From positions 499,303,919-499,367,918 of the forward strand of contig CM054058.1 in assembly GCA_028641055.1 (NCBI GenBank): a stretch of 64,000 bases of DNA. Direction: 5' to 3'. Of this stretch, positions 42,274 through 51,842 are shown in pieces (the stretch's first letter is position 1; each line of letters starts with the position of its first letter). The notes beneath the pieces are model-generated. The model was not told the origin of the DNA. It did not search any database and worked only from the letters and a program-made list of their open reading frames with translations. This stretch comes from Alopecurus myosuroides. Lineage: Eukaryota; Streptophyta; Magnoliopsida; Poales; Poaceae. The position numbers and the translations under genes are program-made.

Positions 42274-43100
42274 TTACATATGGCGACGAGCATTTTCCTC
42301 GGCTAACACTCGATTAACCTCCTCAGAAGTCAGTCGAATAATCTCCTCTGCTGCAGGACGAACGACTGTATAATGAGGGGTCATATCGACTGGAGCACTT
42401 GGGAGCCTAGCTACAGAGTTGAAATTGACCTCAGGATGCCATAATCGGACAAAGGAGAGTGCTACTACGGACCCGCAAATCAGCTGATTGCGGACGCACT
42501 AGCGAATTTCACCTTCTCGATCGAAAGTTCTGAGGAGATGGCTCAAGTATGCTGGACCCCTCTCCAACGGATAGAAAGAGGAGTTCAAAGATATCAGAGC
42601 CTCATGACAGGAATTCACGAGTATTTTCGCCTGGACCACTCGATACTTCAACGTAGCTAGGACAAAGCCTCGACTACGGTCGGACCATAAATTGTTTGCA
42701 TGGGGTTTGGAGCTACCAGCTTCATGAGCAATATGGTTATCTCCCAATGCGCTTCACATTGACCGTCAGGCTCAACAACTGCAAAGAAATCTACAGAGAG
42801 TCAGATAAGAAAAGAGGGGCAGTCAAACCAAACGCTAGGGGGCTCACGTGCTTACAAAGCATATCCTTGGCAACACCTGCTAGTTCTTCCATCACAAACT
42901 GTTCACGTTCAGCCGCAAGTTTTTGCTTAGACTTGGCCACATCAGCCACTCCACGCAAAGCTTTAAACTTGCGTTCGCCATCAGCGACACGATCACGAAG
43001 AGAAGCAAAGGTACTAACAGCAGCAACAAGGCGATCCAATCGTACAGCAGATCCACTCAAAGACTCCGCGGCAGCACCTATTACCTGGAGGGAAATAAGA
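42274..43100 (-). pseudogene. Antisense gene of element B, part 2
   Basis: Two blocks: about 43100-42850 (FKALRGVADVAKSKQKLAAE) and 42750-42274 (WSDRSRGFVLATLKYRVVQA), ending in TAA 42274-42276. Homologous to A's part 2 (3556-4361). The intron between the blocks lies near 42850-42750. Intervening changes (a stop near 42497) suggest decay. Confidence 0.6.
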
Positions 43101-43314
43101 TAAGTTAAGGAAAACTCCAAAGCCACCCCACTCGAGAAATAAACCGCCTATTCGACAGGTACTCGGGGGCTACTCCCATCGGGAGGAATTCATAACAATC
43201 AATCGCAAGAAATCACAACTTGGATATCAAAAGGAAATTTTGATTAAAGGCAAAAATACGGGAATACATCCCAAGGTTCATTACATCAGAAGAACAAGAT
43301 AAACTAAATCTATC
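43101..43314. other. Spacer between the two parts of B's antisense gene
   Basis: Matches A 3339-3555. Contains CTCGGGGGCTACTCCCATCGGGAG near 43165, a polypurine-like box joined to the small hairpin. Nothing else seen. Confidence 0.55.
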
Positions 43315-46291
43315 CTATGGAACTACAGAAGTGCTGCCACTCGCAATAGGTTGCCCCTTGCGACTAGCACGAGCAAGCAAGGCGGATAGCTTCCGAGCAA
43401 GGACTTCAGCCGGGTCGCCAAAAGGACGAAGCGCTACCTTTCTGCCCATGGAAGCATCGACGGGAAGGTTCGAGTACGCTTCGTCCAAACCTTCAACTCC
43501 ATGCGCCAATACGAACTGGATGGCAGTCTTCGCCCCGCACTCAGATTGGGCAACCGAGTAGGCCTGAAAGAGATCACCCTCCAGAAAGACCTTCAGGAGA
43601 CCATCCAGCATGGGCGGGACCGCAGCATCCACCAGAAGATGCTCGTGGAATTGCGTCAACACTCGAATGGCATCGCCAACAAGGGAGCAGATCCCGCTCG
43701 CATGCTTCCGAAGCTGAGCGCAGGAGTCCGTCAGTGCGTCCACTCGCTGAATCCCGGGCAGCTCCAGCGCAACGCCAAGGACGTCTACAAGGAGACAACA
43801 TTAATTCCAAAGACATAGCAAGCTAGTCGAAAAACTTGAGAGTTCAAGTGAAACTTACTTGCGAAATTCTGGGCCAGAGGGCGAAGGAAATCAATAAGAT
43901 TGTTGTCTTGTTTGACACCAGCCTCCTCTAGTTTCTTCAGAGCGTCCTGGGCATCAGCGAGCTTCCCCTCGAAGTCAGTCAACTGCTTGCGAGAGGATTC
44001 AAGTTCCTTTCGAGCAGCCTCCAACTCAGCCTCAAGGGTGTTCACCCGAGTGATAGAATCAGTCTTCTCGGCCTTCAGAAGTTTGACTTGGGCTACACAG
44101 CAATAAATTTCAAACCCAAAGTAATTCGCACGACCAAAAAGAATAAATAGGAGGAACGGATCAACTTACCTTGGAGAACTTGGCCTTCCGTGACGAGTCG
44201 ATCACGATCCGCCCGAAGGGTTACACAATCTGCCTCAAGTGAAATTACGCGGCGACCAATGGCTGCGAGAGAGTCAAGAAGAGACAAACACGAAAATGAA
44301 GAGGTCAGCGAAAGTGGAAAGAAATTGAGCCTATTCATGACTGTAAACAGTCGAGTATAGCCTCGGGGGCTACTCCCATCGGAAGCACTGTCGTGCACCC
44401 GATAAAATCAAGAAAGGAAAGAAGCTTAATTTTTTGAGCCTGCACCCAATCGCAAGCGATTGACCACAGCCTCGGGGGCTACTCCCATCGGGAGCACTGC
44501 CGTGCACCGGATAAAATCAAGAAATAAACAAAGTACAGAATATAGGAAAAACGGTAAAGTTTACCTGGCCCTGGGCAATGCACAGAGGATCAGCCGAGCT
44601 ACCTGACACTTCCTTCGAAGCCGAGGCTCTACCCGCAAATCTAGGAAGCCTATAATCCTTAGCCGCAGCTGTTGGGGCTGGACTCGGCGAGTTCTGGACA
44701 GTCCTAGCAGTTGGGGTTTCACCCGCAACATCATCCTTCCTCTTCTCGGGGGGAAGAGAAGAAGCGAACTGGCCGGGGCTGATGGACTGAAGCCTGTCAT
44801 GAAAAGAAACAACATCATAAGTAAGAGCAAGAAGAAAACTTTTAGTTAGAGCGTTGAAGGAAGGAAGAAACTTACTCATCATCGTCGTCATCCAGCATAT
44901 CCGCATTCCAGGCGGTTTGGATCTTCGACTTAGGAGCAAGAGGAGCGCGCACACTGAGCGGGGTCGCGATGAGAGGTTCTTTATCAGATCCTCCACCCAA
45001 GGAATTATCCTTGGACGTGGCTTCATCGTCTCCCGCCCTACGGCGCTTGCGGTGGCGGAGATCGCTGCCCGATTCCTCCATGTCATCCGAAGAGCCATGA
45101 TCGGAGCTCGAGTCGGCGTCGGCAACACTGGTGTCAGCAGAGACCTCTAGATTGCTCGCCAACAGGTATGAGGCCTCTTCACCAGAAACTGGCGGGTAGC
45201 AGGTTGCTACCTCTAGGCTCTACAGAAGGAAAACAAGCAGAAGAAAAAAGAAGAAACTCAGTCGACAAACTCTCAAACAAAGGGAAAAGTTAGGACAAAA
45301 AAAGAATTGAACTTACTTCGGATGGAGGAGGTCTCGATGCTTTGAATGCTGCGATAGGGCAGTCGAGGAAGTCCTCGCCCACTTTCAGCTTGGTGATGGC
45401 CGCGATTTTCTTCTCGAATTCAGCATTCGAGAGTTCTTCTCGGCTCACACGGCTGGGGTCTTCGACGCCCTGATACTCCCACATGGTGGAGGGCTTCTCC
45501 TGCAGAGGCTGAATCCTGCGCTTGAGGAACACACTCGCCAGATGCAAGCCGTTCAGCACGATCCCTGCGGTTTGGTCGTGGAGGGTTGCCACCTTGGCGA
45601 GTAGCGGGGCGACGATTCGGCTTTCTTCAACTGAAAGCTTGTGTGCCCAGAACTTCCACCGCTTCAAGATATCGAACGGATGGAATTCGTGAACTCCACC
45701 CGCGCTGTTATCAACAACGTAGAACCACTTCTTCCTCCACCCTTGCGCGGAGTCGATGAGGTGCATGTCGAAGTACAAGCTGTCCGACTTCTCCTGGATT
45801 CCGAAGCCGCCGGTGCGCAGCGTCTCTCCGAGCTCGGTCTCTACTTGCGATTTCTTGTGGAAGGCCCGCACCTTGAACAAGGATTTCCAAAGGCCCCAGT
45901 GCGGGCGGATGCCCAGGAAGCACTCGCAGAGCACGATGAAGCACGAGATGTGCTGCACCGCGTTTGGAGGCAGGTCGTGGAGCTGTATGCCGTAGACATA
46001 CAACAATGCCACGAAGAAAGGATGGAGGGGGAGTGAGAGCCCGCGCGAGACGTGATCCGCAAAGATCGCGCGCTCGTTCGCGCGGGTGTTTGGTACCTCT
46101 TCTTTTTTTCCGAGGCGAACTCGCTTCTCGGCGTCGGGGGGCAGCAGCCCCTCCCTCTGCATCTCCTTGATGCTTTTTTGCGTCGTATTGGCGCAGAGCC
46201 AGTCGCCGGAGCGCGGAGCAGGTGGCGCAGGAACATCTTCCGGCGCCTGCGAGGAGGAAACAGCGGCACTGCGTTTCTTCCCTCCCGCCAT
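43315..46291 (-). pseudogene. Antisense gene of element B, part 1: PF04195-like N-terminus plus coiled coil
   Basis: Best-preserved member of this gene type here. Exon 1 (46291-45317) is open: MAGGKKRSAAVSSSQ, FADHVSRGLSLPLHPFF, WRKKWFYVVDNSAGG, FEKKIAAITKLK. Exon 2 (45219-44876) is acidic with HRKRRRAGDDEA. Exon 3 is 44793-44565. Exon 4 ends near 44171, exon 5 (about 44098-43862) is coiled coil (LEAARKELESSRKQLTDFEGK), and exon 6 ends at the stop 43315-43317. All exons are open, but the acceptor before exon 4 reads TG instead of AG (44285-44286), so correct splicing is doubtful. Whether any protein is made is unknown. Confidence 0.75.
44360..44520 (+). repeat. Two tandem units in antisense intron of B with polypurine-like box
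   Basis: Two copies of AGCCTCGGGGGCTACTCCCATC (near 44360 and 44470), each followed by GCACTG and CGTGCACC. Same units as in A (2150-2345). Confidence 0.82.
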
Positions 46292-46389
46292 GGAAACTGG
46301 TGCGAGCTTGCGAAATAAGAGAGGAGCGCGAGGAAGAAAAAGGCTGGGAAGCGAATGACCGGGAATTTTCACTTTCCACCTAAGGATAG

Positions 46390-46397
46390 TATATATA
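46390..46397 (-). promoter_or_regulatory. TATA box of element B antisense gene
   Basis: TATATATA, 106 bp upstream of the ATG at 46291. Upstream are a G-box core CACGTG (46455-46460), the inverted repeat CACGATC/GATCGTG (46500-46522) and TGACGTCA (46662-46669), all in the same order as in A. Confidence 0.6.
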
Positions 46398-47499
46398 CAC
46401 GGGGCCACTCGATCCTGGCCGTTCCTCGAGCAACACGGCACCCATCGCGGCTGCCACGTGTGAAGCTGAAACGAAGAGGCGATGAAAGTTGTTTCGTGCC
46501 ACGATCTTAACAGCAGATCGTGCGCATTTACTGCGCACGGCTCGCGGGAAAACCAGAAACGACTTCTCGTTTCCGGTCAAAGCTGACAAGGTGGGCCAGC
46601 GAATCCTTTTTTCACTTCATCACGTCCCATCGGGAGGATTCAGGGCAAACAAAGTGCGCTATGACGTCATTGTAAACATCATCAGGCCCGAAATTCTTTC
46701 GGATAAGATCCCAAACACGAATAAACTTCGTATGGGCAAATCGAAACGCGAAAAATCTTTCGCATAAAAACCCCAGACACGAAATTTTCTTCCGTACGGG
46801 CACAGCAATTTTCCAGACACGAAAACTCTTTCGTATGGACAGACAACTACAAACACAAAAACCTTTGTGCACAAAACAAGAGGGATTTTTTCTTACTCGG
46901 AAAATCTCTAGGCAAAATTCGCTAGTGTGCAGCTCCTGCCACTCTATCATACGATGTACGCACATCACAAACCTGGATCGTTCGGCCGACTAGGCACATC
47001 CGGATGCCATATTCTTTCGGATATGAAGGTAAGACCCAAAAGATCTCTCTTGAGGGCCTGGAATCGCACTCAAGCTGCGTCCTCCGGTAAATTTCCGTGT
47101 CAACAACACGAAGAAAAATCCTAGCGGACGCGCCAGGTACCCCTATAGGTTAAATTCGACTCGATAAGACCTCTATGACCCAGTCGCAATGATCACCTCA
47201 TCGGGTTCGAGTCGGATGTCTCGAATTTGTGTAGGCCAGAACTGTTTTTGCCCTAGAAGCAATTAATTGGCCCTGAGTTTTCGGGAGAGCCAAGCAACTA
47301 AGCCATATCCTTCTGCGAAAACAGCCAAAAAACACTGACACTTTCATTGCTCGATACTCGGGCATAAAAAACTCATCACACGGGGTATACGCCCTCCAAT
47401 CGAAAAATGACTAAAACAATCATCTGAAGGAAAGCAGAACAAAACTTTGAGCGTCTACCCGACAGGGAAGTCCCAATCGAGTAAACGCTTGGGGGCTAC
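46398..47499. other. 3' non-coding region of element B, polypurine tract at end
   Basis: Upstream region of the antisense gene and 3' end of the element. It contains a set of CGAA...TTCG repeats (46688-46850, listed separately) and ends in the polypurine tract CGCTTGGGGGCTAC (47487-47499) next to the 3' LTR. No convincing coding frame. Confidence 0.75.
46688..46850 (+). repeat. Imperfect tandem repeat with CGAA/TTCG hairpins
   Basis: About four to five units of 30-45 bp of the form ACACGAAA(A/T)xCTTTCGTATGGGCA. Within each unit CGAA pairs with TTCG to form a short hairpin. Lies 300-460 bp upstream of the antisense TATA box. Confidence 0.75.
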
Positions 47500-47990
47500 T
47501 GACGAAGGGATGTACCTTGGACCTGTCGAGTAAGGATACCCGGTCCTAGGCCCGGGACTTGAGCCCGAGAGGAGATGCCTTATACTACTCTAGAAGGCCT
47601 AGTTGAAGCCCACCCGCAAAGCCTTGCGGGTCAAGTTAGGAAACTTGTAACCAACTTAGGGTTAGAGTTCGAGTCCTCCCCGGGTGTGATTTGAGATCTG
47701 GGCACCTATATAAGGCCAGGAGAACCACCAGGAGGAGGACAAGAAATACCGCACCACCAAGCCTTGAGATCGAGATCATACCCTCGACTTGAGCAACCCC
47801 CCATTGTAACCGATCTACTCGTGAATACAGATCGACAGAGGCAGGAGTAAGGGTTTACCTCTACGAGGGCCCCGAACCTGGGTAAATCGTGCCCCCTGTC
47901 TAGCCGACGATTGTCACCTGCGCCCACAGGTTCTCCTAATGGAAACCCTATGGGTTCACCCGAGGGACTTGTTGAGATGCAGATTCGACA
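47500..47990 (+). repeat. 3' LTR of element B
   Basis: 491 bp, TGACGAAGGGATG...GATTCGACA. TATA box TATATAA 47707-47713. The LTR-borne ATG near its end leads out into flanking DNA and is not a gene. The first five flanking bases GCTAG (47991-47995) are the predicted target duplication; its partner must be left of A, outside the window. Confidence 0.94.
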
Positions 47991-47991
47991 G

Positions 47992-48650
47992 CTAGCATGT
48001 TTTGAGCTTGTAATTCCTGTGAGGGGTAGCATACGTGTTGTTGCAGACAGCTATCGGAGAATGTTCGGACAGCTCAACGAAGGGAGTCGCGTCCCGTTCG
48101 ATTTGGATGTTGAAGCTATTTCTTTCATGAATGAAGAGTGTATGGTATTGAAGATGCCATTCCCCCCTCATTCAAAGACTGGTGCAAGATGATAGAGGAA
48201 ATGGGAGCTGTGGTGATCAGCTGCTTCATGTGCCCCACTACAAAGTCCAGCATCACCCCAAGATGCTATGGAGCAATAAAAAACATGGGAAAAGCTTGGG
48301 GTTCTAATTTCTGCCAACTTGTCATCGATAAAATTGTCTCAGAAGTGAAAGGGATGGGCTCCGAGATTTTTTTTGTCTGCTACTGTTTATACCATCTAGT
48401 GGTAAACATCTCATTTTTGTTCCCACTTTTATGTACAAACTATCATTTAATATAACGAGAGGGGGTGTATCTTGTGCAGATCTTTTACCTTGATTCTCTT
48501 GAAGTAGGTGAGGCTCTCCCATAAAAAACTATTGTCCAATACGCGCCGCAGCATGGACAAATCAGCTAATACATGCTATTATTCGAAGGATAAAAAACAA
48601 ACGGCGGTTCTGGCAAGCTGAAGGTATACGTAACGCATACTCAGTCTTGC
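47992..48650 (+). pseudogene. Frameshifted gene-like fragment, possibly of the Ulp1-protease-like type
   Basis: The only non-retrotransposon coding trace. 47992-48165 reads VRGSIRVVADSYRRMFGQLN and SFMNEECMVLKMPFPP. After a 1-bp shift at a C run near 48165, PPSFKDWCKMIEEMGAVVIS continues to about 48400. A good GT..AG intron (48402-48480) joins to a short piece FYLDSLEVGEALP, which resembles the YLDS region of plant Ulp1-like (C48) protease genes often found in transposons. Later sequence to about 48650 is out of frame. The family assignment is weak; B inserted at its left edge. Confidence 0.35.
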
Positions 48651-49269
48651 TGGGTCTTTTTCCGTGTATGTGTTCTTGCACTACCTACCTGTTGTAGACT
48701 ATGCTCTTGGTGTTTCATCATTTTCAGTATGCAACTTAGGTTATTTTTGGCACACGACCTAGTTCTATTTTTCCGCAACTTCCAAACAGAAAAGCAACCT
48801 AAACACCTAAAGTGATATCAAATTCGCTAAACAACCGACAACAACCTAGCTTGCATACAACTACAATTTCCATCTTTTTTATACTACTTTTTACAACTCC
48901 AAGGCATGTAATCTACAACTAGTTTATTATGATCTACAACTCAGCATCTTCTCATCACCTAGTTCCAAAATTGCTTATAACATTTTTTTCTTGCATCGAA
49001 ACCACCCCTAAAAGACCCAATGACACCAAATCAGCAGTGGATTTCTTCTTCTGCAACTCATGTTAAGCAACATATTTTTTTTACAGAAAGAGATAAGTAC
49101 CATTTGTCTCTCTTCTGTTCTTGCAGCATAGAACTTGTTCATTATGTTCCCTTGTGTTACATCATTTTGGTCACAACTTTGTTGACATACAACCTAGTTC
49201 CTATTTTTCTGCAACTTAGTTCCTATATCACATATCATACATAGAATGCAACCTATATGTTCTGCCTTA
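48651..49269. other. AT-rich non-coding DNA with CAACCTAGTT-like repeats
   Basis: No open frame of note. Motifs such as CAACCTAGTTCCTATTTTTC and CAACTTAGTTCCTAT recur loosely on the plus strand (near 48770, 48850, 49190, 49210). Could be subterminal repeats of a DNA transposon, but no terminal inverted repeats were recognised. Confidence 0.4.
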
Positions 49270-50256
49270 AAACTAAAAAGTTTTTAGGCTAGTAACACAA
49301 GGAATAGAGGAAACAAAAACATTTTTATCATGGGAACAAGATAAAGCAGGCATATCATCATGTGATTTAGACAAGCAATCTCCACATGATATACAAGGAA
49401 TATCAACACAAGCATGTAAAATATTTTTGGTGGTAGTTATGTTTAAGTCCATAGATGAGGCATGGCAATAAGATAGAGATGAAGAGTGATCCATAATAAG
49501 TTCACTGTGATTATTGCCAAACCTATCACTACTCACCATCTCATTAGTTTGTGGTTTACCACATGTGAAGTAGATGAAGTTGAGAACTCATCACGTCCTG
49601 AGGTGGTGTTGATAACAATTATTGTCAACAATATTGGGCACATCCTATTTATCTTGAAGTTTTGTCCAGAAATCATGATCATTCTAAAGATGCATGATTG
49701 ACCTGATAACTACACGACTCACGCATTAGAAAAAGAATTACTAGCATGAGCATCGAGAAGTAAGGTTTTATCTTTCTCTAAAGATGGATTTTGAGGATCC
49801 TTTGGAGGAGAAAACCCATATCTATAATTTGCTCCATATGTGGATTCATGACCAGAAAATATTAAGCACTCGAATTTTCCAAACATCATAATTTGTGCCA
49901 CCGAATATAAAAGTGGGATCATGCACTAGTTCACTAAGAAACATCTTTAATCTCAAAACAGTGAAGCTTAACAATGAGAGGACCTTGCTCTGATACCAAT
50001 TGAAAGTACAAGGATGTCACCTAGAGAGGGGGTTGAATAGGTGCTTTAAAATAATACAGTTTAGGCTTGAATAAATGCGGAAAATAACTAACGTTTAATT
50101 ATCAAGCACAAATCCTAAACAAGTTAGTTTCACCTATATGCACCAACAACTTATGCAAAGAAATATACAACTAAGTAATAGCAACATATATGACTTCAAG
50201 CATAATGGCCATCACAAAGGTAAATGCATAAATAAAGGTTCGGGTATAGAGATAAC
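49270..50256 (-). mobile_element. Element G: remnant of a Copia-like retrotransposon (5' end)
   Basis: Minus strand. LTR end TTTCA at 50001, two spacer bases, then primer site TGGTATCAGAGCAAGG (49998-49983). Next comes a broken Gag: FGGTNYDVWK-like start encoded near 49890-49860, then FSPPKDPQNPSLEKDKT, and farther on DHSSSLSYCHASS and HACVDIPCISC. The blocks are spread over two frames with stops. Left of about 49270 the match fades, so the element is truncated. Its LTR (50001-50256) is interrupted by element E. Confidence 0.65.
50001..50256 (-). repeat. Partial 5' LTR of element G
   Basis: Last 256 bp of the LTR (minus strand). The rest should lie beyond E and F, right of the window. Reads TGAAAGTACAAGGATGTCACC on the plus strand. 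Confidence 0.6.
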
Positions 50257-51842
50257 TGATGCTGGCAATGCGTGTTGGGAACCTCAAGAGGAGGGTGTGA
50301 TGAGCACAACGGTAGGAATTTCCCCTCAGTTAAGAACTAAGGTTATCAATCCAGTAGGAGAAAGAGGATCTTCGGAAGGTTGATGCCACTGACTGTGGTG
50401 ATGGCGCCTCACCGATGTGAGCAACAACGCGGAACCTGCACACAACACAACCAAAATACTTTGTCCCAACGGTACAGTGAGGTTGTCAATCTCACCGGTC
50501 TTGCTAAAAACGAAGATTAGACGTATAGTGTGGAAAATGGTGTATGCTTGCAGTAAGTAAAGAAAAGTAGGAAATTGTAGAGGTTTGTTTAACAATGTAG
50601 GAAAATGGACCGGGGTTCATAGGTTCACTAGTGGTGTCTCGCCGTAAAAGATAGCATGTTGGGTGAACAAATTACAGCTGTGCAATTGACAAATAGAGGT
50701 TGCACCGTAGTGCACATTCAGGACATGATGACTACTATGATATTTAGTGCGGGAATTACAACAATATAAATAGACCGTAATCCAACTGCATCTATGACTA
50801 ATAATCCACCCTCAGGTTATCATTCGAACCCCCTTAGGAATTAAGTTGCAAGCAACAGATAATCACATTAAGCAATGTGTGTAATGTAAGCAATGATTGT
50901 ACACGCGGGCACTCACATCGTTGTTTTCTCCCTAGTGGCAACAACACATCCTCCCTCGTCAAGTTTCTGTCACTCGAGCATAGGCAAAAAGGAGGCATGA
51001 CCCCATTATCGAGCATAAATACTCCCTGTTGGAGTCAGTAGGAACTACTTGTCCAGAGCAACCACTAGCAACGGAAAGCATGCAAGATCACAAATAACAT
51101 ATGCAATAAAGACTATAATCAACTTGGCATAATTTCAGTATTCATCGGATCCCAGCAAACACAGCACATATAATTACATAAGAACAATCTTGATCATGTT
51201 AGGCAGCTCACGAGATCTAAACATTGAGGCATAGGAGGAGAAGACAACCATCTAGCTACTGCTATGGACCCGTAGTCCAAGGATGAACTACTCACGCATC
51301 ACTCCGGAAGCAGGCATGGTGATGAAGAGGCCTCCAGTGATGATCTCCTCTCTGGCAGGGTGACGGGAGACAGCTTCAGAACCCTCCTGGTCTAGGATTG
51401 ACGACGATGGCGGCTGCAGAGCTTTTCGGGGATATTTGATCAGGTGCCTAGGGTTTTCCTTTGGAGGGAAAAAATAGGCGAAAGGGCAAAGGCGGTGGAG
51501 CCCTGGGGGCCCCACACCACCCCGCGGCGCGGCCAAGGGGGGCGCGCCGCCCTATGGTGTGGGCCCCCTGAGGCCCCCCTCCGGGTCTCTTCGGGACTCC
51601 GTGGAACCTTCGAGAATTCTAAGACTTCCGGGCTTCAAATTTTCCAATTCCGAGTATATTTCCAGAACAACTTTTCTGAAACTAAAAACAGCAGAAAACA
51701 AGGAACTGGCTCTGTGGCATCTTGTCAATAGGTTAGTCCGGAAAATCGATAAAAATGACATAAAGAAGGGAGAAAACATGTAGCAATTGGCATAATATCA
51801 TCATGGAACATCAGAAATTATAGATACGTTGGAGACGTATCA
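50257..51842 (-). repeat. 3' LTR of element E
   Basis: 1586 bp between TGATGCTGG (50257) and GACGTATCA (51842) on the plus strand. Contains a GC-rich hairpin (51505-51568). The short open frames inside are not genes. Confidence 0.75.

Larger units (their letters stand above)
11508..47990 (+). mobile_element. Element B: Gypsy LTR retrotransposon with antisense gene, split by element C
   Basis: Plus-strand relative of A. 5' LTR 11508-11960 (first 39 bp missing), gag 11920-13871 and 37507-37965, protease to integrase 37975-41989, antisense gene 46291-42274 (minus), 3' LTR 47500-47990. Element C (with D inside) occupies 13872-37506. Hand alignment of the LTRs gives about 18 substitutions in 452 bp (about 4%), so B is the oldest datable insertion here. 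gag-pol has more than ten in-frame stops plus frameshifts, so it is dead. Confidence 0.94.

Noticed and set aside
47911..48192. Open frame joining B's 3' LTR to flanking DNA
   Set aside because: It is the LTR-internal gag start reading out into the insertion site, not a fusion gene with a function.
48651..49269. Possible CACTA or other DNA transposon end
   Set aside because: Loose CAACCTAGTT repeats only; no terminal inverted repeat or target duplication found.
49983..49998. tRNA-like match GCTCTGATACCA (also 61110-61124, 16352-16364)
   Set aside because: Primer binding sites complementary to initiator tRNA-Met, too short to be tRNA genes.
51444..51731. Small open frames in E's LTR
   Set aside because: Only in the GC-rich hairpin zone of the LTR; no similarity to known domains.
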